12,771 bases of DNA from Leucogyrophana mollusca (taxonomy: Eukaryota > Basidiomycota > Agaricomycetes > Boletales): NCBI GenBank assembly GCA_021014945.1, contig MU266815.1, positions 1-12,771 on the forward strand. Reading direction: 5' to 3'. Below, one piece after another: positions 1-8,931 of the stretch. The stretch's first letter is position 1. Every line of letters begins with the position of its first letter. Below the pieces are notes generated by a model. That model saw only the letters and a list, made by a program, of their open reading frames with translations. It was not told the DNA's origin and did not search any database. A program made the position numbers and the translations under genes.

Positions 1-515
1 AGCCATGAAGGCCTGGTTGACGCACCCAGCCCCAGCGGCCAATGTAATTGAAGCTAACGTTTGGTGGGCCTGGCAAACAACCTCTTTCAGTAATGTCCTT
101 AACAAGTCATATCTAAATTACGCTTAGTTTATTTGGTTGTAATCCAGATGGATGTTTTGGGATTTCATAATGGCTGGCGGAAAATAGCTCCACTGACCGG
201 TTGGTTTATCAGAATGATATTTCTGGTGGGGCTGCTGGCATAGATAAGCCTAGCTAAGGGATAATCATAACCTCACGGATTTCCTGATGTACACCCGGAG
301 ACTGGTGTAGACACGCACGTGGCTCGGTTACCCACTGTGGCACGCACCTTCCTGCCAACCTTTTACCTCAGACTCGAGTCTTGTGCGACCTCAAATTTCT
401 TGCCAGGCTGCCCTTTCACCGCCGGAAGCCCTCAAAGCCCAAGATCAACCACCCTGCCGTGTATATACTGAAGTTGCCGATATCCTTGACTCCGATCCTT
501 GCTGTTTATCGCAAC
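1..515. other. 5' intergenic region, no gene recognised
   Basis: No reading frame here carries a recognisable domain or a good set of splice-joined exons. The right end must hold the promoter and 5' UTR of the J-protein gene that starts at 516. A frame stays open leftward from that ATG to 381, but it has no in-frame ATG and reads as non-conserved sequence, so I do not extend the gene into it. I saw no tRNA, repeat or transposon end. Confidence 0.6.
462..467 (+). promoter_or_regulatory. Possible TATA box of the J-protein gene
   Basis: TATATA lies 54 bp upstream of the proposed ATG at 516. Position and sequence fit a TATA element, but a six-base AT motif is weak evidence, and no transcription start can be seen from sequence alone. 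Confidence 0.3.
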
Positions 516-2620
516 ATGACTAACAAGAAGAAGACACAGGCAAAGAAAAAGCAGGCTCAGGCCAATGGCGCACCGTGCGTCCAGTCTCTTTGCGATCGGG
601 TGCTCGCTCACATAAGTTTTAGGGAGCCATCACATTCGCCGTTATCCACTGGGAGCCCATCGCAGTCCGCGCCTACCTCACCGCTGCCACCCTCATCCCC
701 TACCCCGGCTCCAGATCCCCCACTGGCAAAAGAATCACCGCCACCTGCATCCGCAGACACAGTAAAAGAACAGGGTAACGTAGCCTTCAAAGCCAAGCGA
801 TATGGCGAGGCTATCGACCTGTATTCCAAAGCTATTGGTGCGCTTGCGTTATACGCGCCGGTATGTGTGCTGATCGACGGTGACCAGGGATGGACCCCTC
901 TGAGCCATCATATCTCACTAATCGCGCGGCCTCTTATATAGCGTTGAAGCGCTTCCGACCAGCACTTTCCGACTGTCAGCAAGCAGCCACTCTCCAATCA
1001 GCATCCCCCTCTTCAAAGACCCTCATCCGTTTGGCCCGATGTCAATTCGCGCTCGGCTCTACTCAGCCTGCGTTGTCTTCCCTGCGCACCGTGATCGCCC
1101 TTGAAACTTCCAACACCGCCGCGTTGCAAATGCAAGAAAAAGTATTGGAACTCGAAGCACATTTACGCAATTTCGAAGCCGCAAAGGGCAGAAAGGAGTG
1201 GGGAATGGCGCGACTGGCTCTGGACAAATGTCTACAAAGTATTGAAGCCGAAGGCAATGAGATACCCACTCAATGGCGCTTGTGGCGGGTGGAGCTCGAC
1301 CTTGCACGAGGGAATTGGGATGCTGCTAACACTTCCGCAAAGTTTGTTATTCTTTTGGTGCCCTCAGTGCGGGTGTACAAAGTTCGAGCGTATTGGCTTA
1401 TGTTATTTGCTCTGCCTTGTCCAGCGATGCTCTACGGCTTGATGGAAACTCACCTGAGGCGCTCACTTTGCGAGGATTGGTTCTCTTCCTCTCGGGAAAA
1501 TTGCCTCAGGCTACTCAGCATGTGCAATCCGCCCTACGACTCGATCCGGGACACGAATCCGCCCAGCGCCTACGGAAGCGTATAAAAGACGTAGAAAGAT
1601 TGAAGGAAGAAGGTAACACGGCGTTCAAGAGCGGCAACCTCCAGGAAGCCATAGACAAGTACACAGAGACTATAGATGTAAGTTTGCGCTCCTGACAGCG
1701 TGCTTGAGACCGAATCCCGACTTATTGACATCCTGGCCAGCGAATAGGCGAAGCGGAAGAAGAAGGCAAGGGTGGGCAGATCCGCGCTACTCTGCTATCG
1801 AATCGTGCCACGACCCTGGTCAAGGTATTATTTCTTCTTCTTCGTTTTAGGCTCGCTATCTAACCTCCACCCAGCTTGAGCGGTATGACGAGGCCCTCTC
1901 CGATACCGAATCTTCACTTGCTCTTTACCCAACCTCGTTCAAGGCCCTCCGCACGCGTGCGCGCATCAACCTCCACCTAGAGAAGTATGATGCAGCAATT
2001 GCGGATTTCAAGTCGTCAATGGAGCAAGCCGATTTCGACGGGAATGACGCCGATGTGCGGTCACTGAGAACAGAGTTGAGGAAAGCGGAAGCTGCACTAA
2101 AACGAAGCAAAACGAAGGATTATTACAAGATTCTTGGTGTGTGCTCATTTTTGAAATCGGAGGTAAAAAAGATCATTATATTCATGACGGTATCAGGTGT
2201 TGCAAGAGACTGCACGGACGCGGAGATCAAGAAGGCATACCGGAAAGAAAGTTTGAAGCACCACCCAGACAAGGTCAGACTGATCGCTCTTCTAGTTCAC
2301 CTGCGTCCTCTCCTGCTCACACTTGACCTCCTTTTCCTAAGGGTGGGGACGAAGAGAAATTTAAGCTTGCATCCGAAGCGTATGCCGTATTGTCCGATCC
2401 TCAGCGACGCGAGCGGTACGACATGGGCGAAGACGAAGACGGGCAGAGCGACGGACAAGGGATGGGTGGGTTTGGTATGAACCCGGCAGATATAGCAGAG
2501 GTATTCGCTCAATTCCAGGGTGGTGGGGGACCGTTTGGAGGGGGAGGAGGGACTTTTGGAGGGGGCGGCGGATTCCGATTCCATACTGGACCTAGTCATT
2601 CACATGATTTTGGTTTCTGA
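516..2620 (+). CDS. TPR and J-domain co-chaperone (DNAJC7/TPR2-like)
   Basis: This is probably a cytosolic co-chaperone linking Hsp70 and Hsp90: in this family TPR repeats bind chaperone C-termini and the J domain stimulates Hsp70 ATPase. Exons are 516-574, 623-837, 888-1341, 1425-1677, 1741-1824, 1875-2136, 2197-2273 and 2342-2620, giving 560 aa. Seen in the protein: a Lys-rich start, a Ser/Pro linker (about residues 21-63), a first TPR from about 65 (EQGNVAFKAKRYGEAIDLYS), further TPRs including KEEGNTAFKSGNLQEAIDKY and LERYDEALSD, then a J domain from DYYKILG (437-443) with the catalytic HPD at 465-467. The C-terminal tail is Gly/Phe-rich (FGGGGG repeats). The ATG has A at -3. The first intron (575-622) is 48 nt, in frame and stop-free, so its removal is likely but not forced. 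The intron at 1342-1424 is longer (83 nt). Family assignment is firm; exact chaperone partners are inferred. Confidence 0.93.
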
Positions 2621-2773
2621 ATGACATTTCCTACGCAGCGATTGCCCACATGAGACTCCGGTCACTCCCACAACATTGTGGTCGCTTGAGCACTGGTACT
2701 GCATTGTAGCCGCGATCCTGAACTGATTGTCGGTAGAAAAAATTATGTCCTACGGCGGAAAGGGCAAAATAAA
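2621..2773. other. Gap between J-protein gene and tRNA
   Basis: This short spacer holds the 3' UTR of the upstream gene and the tRNA 3' trailer. No coding signal was seen. Confidence 0.6.
2766..2769 (-). terminator. RNA polymerase III terminator of tRNA-Ile
   Basis: On the minus strand a TTTT run begins five bases after the tRNA discriminator base. This is the minimal Pol III stop signal at the expected distance. Confidence 0.7.
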
Positions 2774-2858
2774 TGGCCAACGTGGGGATCGAACCCAAGA
2801 CCTTCGCGTACACCTTGTGGTATTAGCACGACGCTCTAACCAACTGAGCTAGTCGGCC
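2774..2858 (-). tRNA. tRNA-Ile (anticodon AAU) with 11-nt intron
   Basis: Read on the minus strand, a full cloverleaf folds. The acceptor stem is GGCCGAC/GTTGGCC with one G-U pair. The D arm is GCTC-AGTTGGTTA-GAGC, and the anticodon loop is CTAATAA with anticodon AAT (AAU in RNA, read as IAU after editing). The variable loop is AGGTC, the T loop TTCGATC and the discriminator base A. Contiguous reading gives a poor anticodon stem. Removing 2810-2820 (CCACAAGGTGT), which lies at the canonical position one base 3' of the anticodon, gives TCGTG/CGCGA with all five pairs and a 74-nt mature tRNA. Exons are 2821-2858 and 2774-2809. A-box (TAGCTCAGTTGG) and B-box (GGTTCGATCC) sequences are intact. 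The outermost T-stem pair (49:65) is a T-C mismatch, which is unusual but tolerable. Confidence 0.95.
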
Positions 2859-2899
2859 GTTATGAGCCGTTTCCTGTAGTGTGTATTGGCCAAGCATGG

Positions 2900-3310
2900 T
2901 CAATATGTGCCACCCCTAGTCCACCATCTTTTCAAGTTGCCACCACGATACTCGTCCGTCAGTACTTCGGTCTTCTGCCGTGAATGTCCGCTATCGTGCC
3001 AACCTAGGATCCCTTGATAACGCAAGATTATGATGCTCCGTGTCTGATATCGTTCACTCCAAGTCCGGCCGACCGCGTAGTCAACTGACCTTTCCATGGC
3101 TTCGAATTCCCTGGCCGAGAGATGATAAGGTCGGCTGCCCATTTCAATAGCCCGTTGCACAGTGGTCATCGGCGGCCTCTCGTGACCTTTCTGCCAGGCT
3201 GCTCTTATCTTTGAAATTGATTGAGGGAGTATACCTGGCGCCCGGCAGTCTTCTTTGATGGCCAGAGGTAGCAGAAAACATACCTCCCTTGGACCTTCAA
3301 GTTCTCCCAT
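2900..3310 (-). CDS. Doubtful hypothetical ORF, 136 codons
   Basis: An ATG-initiated frame of 136 codons runs leftward from 3310 to a TGA at 2900-2902. I recognise no domain, signal peptide or membrane segment. It is rich in Arg, Glu and Trp (for example HLSAREFEAMERSV). Its start is only 10 bp from the oppositely oriented permease ATG at 3321, so the two would have to share overlapping 5' leaders. It also contains splice-like signals (a GTATGT donor soon after the start, and CAG or AAG acceptors), so a spliced version is possible. It could equally be chance open sequence within the permease promoter. An open stretch this long is uncommon but not rare at this base composition. Confidence 0.22.
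   Translation of the reverse strand: MGELEGPREVCFLLPLAIKEDCRAPGILPQSISKIRAAWQKGHERPPMTTVQRAIEMGSRPYHLSAREFEAMERSVDYAVGRTWSERYQTRSIIILRYQGILGWHDSGHSRQKTEVLTDEYRGGNLKRWWTRGGTY
3124..3129 (+). promoter_or_regulatory. GATA-factor site (TGATAAG) upstream of permease
   Basis: GATAAG preceded by T matches the fungal HGATAR consensus bound by nitrogen-regulatory GATA factors. It lies about 197 bp upstream of the permease ATG. Such short sites also arise by chance. Confidence 0.35.
3204..3209 (-). promoter_or_regulatory. Second GATA-factor site (AGATAAG, inverted)
   Basis: CTTATC on the plus strand reads as AGATAAG on the minus strand, again a HGATAR match, about 117 bp upstream of the permease ATG and 80 bp from the first site in the opposite orientation. 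Paired GATA sites are usual at nitrogen-regulated permease genes, but binding is inferred. Confidence 0.35.
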
Positions 3311-3320
3311 CTTCTGAGAG

Positions 3321-5517
3321 ATGTCTCAAGCCGACAAGGAAGATACCTCTGTGCACTCCTCAGTCCCAAAGGGGGACTCTACTGTGGTCACAACACAAAA
3401 CGCAGACGATGTGCTACTTGCGGAACTCGGCTACAAGAGCGAGTTCAGCAGAGAGTTTTCAGTCAGGGTTGTCATTCTTCTATCGTGCGGTGTACTGACC
3501 CGAGTCACGATGCAATCTTCTAGTTGATGGAGACAGTAGCATTCGCCTTTTCTATTATGGGTGTAGTTGCTTCTGTTGCAGGCACCTACGAGTTCCCTGT
3601 TGCTGCAGGTATACACTCCGGTATCGCTAGATCGTTGCGTCCTCTTAACTTTACGCAGGCGGGCACGTAGGGATGATTTGGGGCTGGCTGATCCCGAGCT
3701 TCTTCGTCATGGCTGTCGCTGCCTCCTTAGCGGAGCTCGTCTCTTCTATGCCGTAAATACCCCCTCTTGCTTCTTGTGCCCAGATGGTTCTCATGTATTA
3801 AACTTTGAGGACGAGCGCTGGGCTGTACTACTGGTCGGCCAAGTTAGCACCCCCTGAATATTCCGCTTTGGCGAGCTGGATCACGGGCTGGGCAAATGTT
3901 ACTGGTCAAGTTAGTCTCGTGTGCTCGATCGATTATGGATGGTAAGCCCCAGCAGGACGTCCCATGGCAAAATTGACTCACTATACATCTTCCAGCGCGC
4001 AGATGATCACCACGGCTATCACGGTGGGTTCTGACGGCGCCATCGTCCCTAGCAAGGGAGCAACGTATGGGATCCTCTTGGCCATCTTGTTTAGCCACGG
4101 CATCATATGCTCCGCTGCAACACAAATCTTGGCGCGTGTTAATCTGTTCTATGCTGCAGTCAATAGTTAGTGTCGCATCTCTTATCTTGCCTAAGTGAGA
4201 CTGATACAGCGACGTAGTGGGTGCGACAGTCGCGGCGTTCATCGCCCTTATGATCTGTTCCCGTGGTAATGGTGTGTCTGCGAAAGACGCCTTTGCTTTA
4301 TTTGAGAATAACACTGGATGGAAGAGTAGTACGCCGCAACATCCATCTCTACTTGTTGAATACGTATTGACATCACACAGATGGTTGGGCTTTCTGCATG
4401 GCGTTTACAGCTCCCATGTGGACACTTACTGGTTGTTCGTACCTGTACTGTATGAGCTTATAGGCCACCACCGTACTGACGAATGCTACAGATGACTCGG
4501 CTGCTCACATCTCGGAAGAGACAAATGGCGCAGCGCGCACCGCTCCGATAGCGATTATCGCAGGTGTCGCAGGCACAGAGATCCTCGGCCTATTTTTATA
4601 CATTGCTGCGTCGTTCGCAACCAGCTCCCCCGCGGAGATCCTCAAGTCGGACTTTGCCTTGACTATGGGTCAGCTGTATCTCGATGTCCTGGGCAAGAGG
4701 GGGATGTTGGCGATCTGGAGTGTCACGATCGTCGTTCAGGTCCGTCGCTGACGATGCATCCTCTTTACTATCACTAATTGTGACTCTGAAACTCAGGTGG
4801 TGACTGGGGCTGCTCAGGGGGTCGATGCCTCTCGAGTTGTCTTTGCGTTTGCACGGGACAATGCGCTGCCTGGATCGCGGTGGTGGAAGCAGATGAACCC
4901 CCACACGCGGACGCCCGTCAATGCTGTGTGGTTTGTCATGGCAGGGGCCGCTGCATGTGGTCTGCTCGGATTTTCTGCTGCGGCACTGTCGTCGCTTGCT
5001 GGGTAGGTCACATCCGACTGTCTGGGAGGATGGTCGATCTGATCACCGTACTCTACCAATGAAGTGCATCTGTTATAGGGCTGGTGAGTTGAAAACAGCT
5101 CGCCCCAGAGTCGTATCTAAGTCCAATGATCCAGTATATCTCCTATGCAGCTCCCATATTTCTGCGTATCACGTCGGGGAGGAGCAAGTTTGTTCCCGGA
5201 CCGTTCCACTTAGGCTGGTGGTATATGCCCATTGGGATCGTGTCAGTCTCGTGGGTTGCGTTCATGGTTGTCTTGCTCTTATTCCCGACCGCGCAGGCCG
5301 TGAGGGCCCCTGGCATGAGTAAGCTCCGTTCGCGTTTCTGGACACTGGAGACACTGATAAATATGGGACGCCAGACTACGCAGTCGTCGTCATAGTGGGG
5401 ATGTTCGTGTTCGCATCGCTGTACTGGGTCGTCTCGGCCCGGCGATGGTTTCATGGGCCGATTTCGAACCTCACGGCTGTCGATTCGCAACCCTCAATGG
5501 ACGAGAAGACTCTGTGA
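3321..5517 (+). CDS. Amino acid/GABA/choline-type permease (APC superfamily)
   Basis: This is a plasma-membrane or vacuolar amino acid, GABA or choline transporter of the fungal APC family. Twelve exons join in frame to 528 aa: 3321-3461, 3524-3608, 3659-3752, 3810-3941, 3996-4165, 4218-4328, 4381-4434, 4492-4739, 4797-5002, 5065-5083, 5135-5318 and 5375-5517. A hydrophilic N-terminus ends at GYKSEFSREFS, followed by the first membrane segment (ETVAFAFSIMGVV). Typical family blocks follow: MPTSAGLYYWSAKLAPPEY, WITGWANVTGQ, GYDSAAHISEE near residue 262, and VIGLYISYAAPIFLRIT. It ends with a last membrane segment and a short polar tail. Length fits the family (about 500-550). Exon 10 is only 19 nt and is needed to restore GASVIGL before YISYA. 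The exact substrate cannot be read from sequence. GATA-like sites upstream suggest nitrogen control. The gene converges on the WLM gene, with 92 bp between stops. Confidence 0.95.
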
Positions 5518-5609
5518 TATGGTACAAGTCTTGGGTACCTGAGACCATCAGTACAATGGATGGATAGGATATCAAGGTAATACAGACAATAATCCAAGCT
5601 CTGTAATGA

Positions 5610-6715
5610 TTAGACATTATTCGATGGCTTCGTTGTCCCACAACTTTGCTCCAGCTCTTCCTCTTGCTTTCGTAATCGCGCCGTCGCAGCCTCCAAGGCC
5701 CTTCGTCGGCGATCCTCCAAACTATCTCCCGATCCACTCCCTGAACCGCCCAATACATGAACAAGTGCCTCTGCTTCTTCATTCGAAGAGGGTTTGTATG
5801 CGCCTTGGACTGCATCCGAGAGATAATGGGTGCCATTAGCGGCCGCTGCCTCGAATTCGGCGACTTCTCTGTTGAGCTTCGAATTTAGCTCCTTGAACTA
5901 TCAAATCGGCACCCTCGATCAGTAATATTACAGCGCATGAGACTCAGAGGACGCGCGCACATTGTTGTCGTGATCTCCGTGGACATTGTGCGCCAGCTCA
6001 TGACAGAGCACACGCCTGACCTCTAAATACGGTCGGAATCCATCATACGCGTCCGTACGCAAACGAAGCTTTATAGCCTGTCCGGCATTGACGTTGAGCC
6101 CCAAAAGTTCGGGATTTTCGTGCGGCGCGAGCTCGGTTAGGACGCCAACGGAGAACTTGTGATTCTGCATGACGTGGCGGATGGCTGGGTCATTGGAGAG
6201 GGTGGTTAGACGCGAGAGGGCTGTATCTGGACTTGGCAGATGCTGTAGAGGTTCGATGCGATGGAATCTGTACTGGGTGGACGCTACGCTGGACATCCCG
6301 GTCGAGCGTAGCTGTCAGTCGGACGTCAGTACCAGTGCAAACGGTTCACGGGTAGAGCGCGAGAGCGTACCTTTGCATGAGGTTTCAACGCCCTTTCGCG
6401 CAATATGCGCTCTTTCCTCTGGTACTCCGATTCGGCCGCATTCAGGGTTTCGAGCTCTTGTCCCGTAGAACCAAGCATCTGCACTTTGATGCCATCTCTG
6501 AGGCCTGCCTGAATGAGGGTAATATCCTCAGATTGGCGCTGAATCCTCTTTCCTCTGTACAGCAATTTCTGCAGAGAAGGCGGAACTGAAGTTAAAGCCT
6601 CCAATCGAGCATGTAGGGTGGAGATTGAGGCATCAGGTAGTAGGTTGACCTCGTGGGTGGCTCCGCGAAACGTAACATGGAGGGATATGTTGGGCTCCGA
6701 CTCAGAAGAAGCCAT
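5610..6715 (-). CDS. Ubiquitin-like plus WLM-domain zinc metalloprotease
   Basis: Three exons (6371-6715, 5961-6311, 5610-5897) give 327 aa. Residues about 8-80 form a ubiquitin-like fold (ISLHVTFRGATHEVNL, LLYRGKRI, IKVQMLGST). A WLM domain follows, with RFHRIEPLQHLP, FSVGVLTELAP, LLGLNVNAGQ and the zinc site HELAHNVHGDH. The predicted ligands are H219, H223 and H229, with catalytic E220. After the second intron, FKELNSKLNREVAEFE completes the domain. The C-terminus is charged and probably helical (LEDRRRRALEAATARL). The UBL-WLM order matches the fission yeast ubiquitin/WLM metalloprotease protein and is related to Wss1, which degrades DNA-crosslinked and SUMO- or ubiquitin-linked proteins. 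Nuclear or proteasome-linked proteolysis is therefore inferred. The start has A at -3 and G at +4. The first intron acceptor is at 6312, because the nearer AG at the CCAG just downstream would break phase. Confidence 0.94.
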
Positions 6716-6992
6716 GCTGGACGTCGAGAGGAGAGAATAGGAACTAGACTGGACAATAATATCATTTGCCCATATTTCTAACTGGTCGTCGTCGTAAGCG
6801 CTGCTGATTGCTCAGCTGTCTTAGGCAGACGGTAACACGTGACGTCACGCGTGTGCGACGCGTTATTGCCATCTCGCTTACTCATTCATTACGCAAAACG
6901 TGCTGCGTACTGTCAAGTTCATTTCCCAAAGCTCGGAAGAGCCTTCATCTGTTGGCTACCGCTTTGCATCTGAATCGGCACGATCCCTCGAT
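6716..6992. promoter_or_regulatory. Divergent promoter shared by WLM and MYND genes
   Basis: The two ATGs point away from each other across 277 bp. Within it, CACGTG (6836-6841) overlaps TGACGTCA (6840-6847), and two ACGCGT boxes lie at 6847-6852 and 6858-6863. These match an E-box for bHLH factors, a CRE/ATF bZIP palindrome, and MCB boxes bound by the MBF G1/S factor in yeasts. All four sit in a 28-bp block. The sequences are seen directly; the binding proteins are inferred. Confidence 0.6.
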
Positions 6993-8105
6993 ATGAACGT
7001 TGTATCGCCGGAAGCCCTCCAGGCAATCATGAACATCACTCCTGAATCTTTGGCAGGGCACTGTGGATTGATAGGCGATCAAACGGATATAGACGATTCG
7101 GTCAGAACTGCAAGACTTAAGCAGCAGGTATAGTCCTCTCACACGTAGCTGAGATTCCATCAAAGATTTGAGCGGCACCCTTTCTCTCAGCTTGGCGTAC
7201 TTCAGGCGACCCCATCAACACAGACCGAAAAGGTCTACTAGTATGGTCGACCAGTCAAACCTATCTGAACATAGCTGACGCTTCTTTAGCGAATTTGCAG
7301 CGAAATATCTACCTGATCTGGTTACTTTATACAGGGAAAAAGCCACCCCAACGAACTCGTCGATGACCATGCTAAATGTCATCGCTCACACGTACGATTA
7401 GCTCACCCCAATTTAATTTGTTGACTGAGCATACCTAATAGCTCGTATTTTGTCCGCTTCCAGAGGACAGAAGCAGGTAGTGACCTGGCCTCTCTTGTCG
7501 CTGGCCGTATTGCCAACGCAGAGACGGATACAACAGACGCGGATGTCGTCGGCGAAATGTGTCAATTACTGTCAACGCTTCTGGTGTTTCAAGGTGCAGC
7601 TTCTGTGAGTGCCGAAGATCAAGCCAAGCTTCTCCCAAAATTTAGGCGATGGCGGCGCGCATATGCTGGCCGGCTGGCCTCCGAGACGTCCGAACGTTGT
7701 TTGGGCACGTTCACAGGGGACTTGTATGGAGTTCATTCAATCTAATCGCGTAAGTGCTGATGTGTAGCCGCCCCAGTATGATTCAACAAATGTCTCGAAG
7801 CATCAAGTCCATGCTGGAGCAGCCTCTTGATCAATGCGGGGCCAACTGCAGTCGTCGTGTCCAGTCTGGTGGCTCGGAGCTGATGCAGTGTTCAAGGTGT
7901 GTCATCATCCGGACCGCCGTAGTTTGGTCACTGTTTCTGACTCGTCTTTTTTTGCAGATGCAAGACTGCTGTATACGTAGGTCGTCTTATAGCCCTGAAC
8001 ACTCTGACGGTGGTGCATTGACTGAACCACCGACAGTGTGGTGCCGCTCATCAAAGAGAAGCCTGGGCGACACACAAGCCGCTTTGTTATCCTCCAGCAT
8101 TTTGA
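6993..8105 (+). CDS. C-terminal MYND zinc-finger protein
   Basis: Seven exons (6993-7127, 7191-7240, 7290-7391, 7442-7723, 7777-7896, 7958-7976, 8037-8105) join in frame to 258 aa. The N-terminal 190 residues look helical (EFAAKYLPDLVTLYRE, VVGEMCQLLSTLLVFQ, LLPKFRRWRRAYAGRL) and I cannot name a fold for them. The last 50 residues are a MYND finger with likely ligands C210, C214, C228, C231, C237, H241, H249 and C253, ending THKPLCYPPAF. MYND fingers are protein-interaction modules, so a scaffold or regulatory role is inferred. The finger is split by two introns around a 19-nt exon; both are needed to rebuild CSRCKTAVYCGAAHQ. The first ligand pair is C-x3-C rather than C-x2-C, and a His replaces the sixth Cys. 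The start is the first ATG in the open frame (G at -3); an upstream non-coding exon or extra coding exon cannot be excluded. Confidence 0.88.
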
Positions 8106-8931
8106 AGATATTACCTCGGCCACCATAACTGTTCGAGCCTCTGACGTCTATCGTTCTTCCTTATCTCTCGATAGTACTTTTCGGTGAATTGGGGTCGTTG
8201 AATACCCAACGCGACCTTCCTGGTAGCGAAGGAACAGCGTGGAGAGATGACCTCAATTATCTGTTGACCCTTCACTTATGCATGCATTTCTGCAGCCGGT
8301 GGAGATAGAGAGCCAGCTTTGACTAGCTTCATCTGTGAACCAGAACGGTATGGCATGATCCTTGGTTGAGGGAGTCACGGATCATTGTGGATCTCGACCC
8401 TGAAGTTCTGCCTTAAAGTCCAATGTTGGCCAAAATACTCCGGTGCTGGTGTCTTCTCATGCATGGAGTGGCAATTGCCAACGAGTCTCTTCAGAGTGCT
8501 GCACGTTGCCATCGGAGCGGCCCCACATGAAAAAGGCCTGCCGTCCCAGCTGCCGTAAAACTTCATTTGGGCCTAGTAGCTGGTGGCTGCTGACGATGCC
8601 GCTAACATCACTGAACCGAGGACAGGTGGATAATCCATTACATGGTTTTACAAACTGTGAACGGGTGCATTTTTCGAAAATGACAAGGATCTTGTAATCC
8701 CTGGCAAAATCTTATAATGCAATACCCACCTGTCCCTAAATCGCTGATGAAATCTATTGGTTGTCAATGTCATATGTTCCATAAGTACTGGAGACCTCGG
8801 TGCCATGTTTTGACACTGACAGGTTCCAGAAATCCGGCGCAAACCAATCGCCCCAGCCAGTGACCGTAATATATGTGCTTGATGTTTTATCGATGCCATG
8901 ACGCTTTAAATCTTGTTCCTCCCGACGTGGT
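8106..8931. other. Intergenic region, no gene recognised
   Basis: Both strands were read through. The open frames are short (under 85 codons), overlap one another in different frames and show no domain. The only structure noted is a 10-bp inverted repeat, GGACAGGTGG at 8620-8629 and its complement at 8726-8735. The left end holds the 3' UTR of the MYND gene and the right end the promoter of the DUF6533 gene. Confidence 0.55.

Noticed and set aside
211..222. GAA...TTC spacing as a heat-shock element for the J-protein gene
   Set aside because: The GAA and TTC blocks are six bases apart instead of two, so they do not form a proper heat-shock element.
5471..5836. Minus-strand frame of 121 codons
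   Set aside because: It overlaps the last WLM exon in a different frame. The spliced WLM frame there is supported by its continuity with the domain and its own stop.
8620..8735. 10-bp inverted repeat as a possible transposon remnant
   Set aside because: The arms are short, there is no target-site duplication, and there is no transposase or coding sequence between them. Chance is a sufficient explanation.
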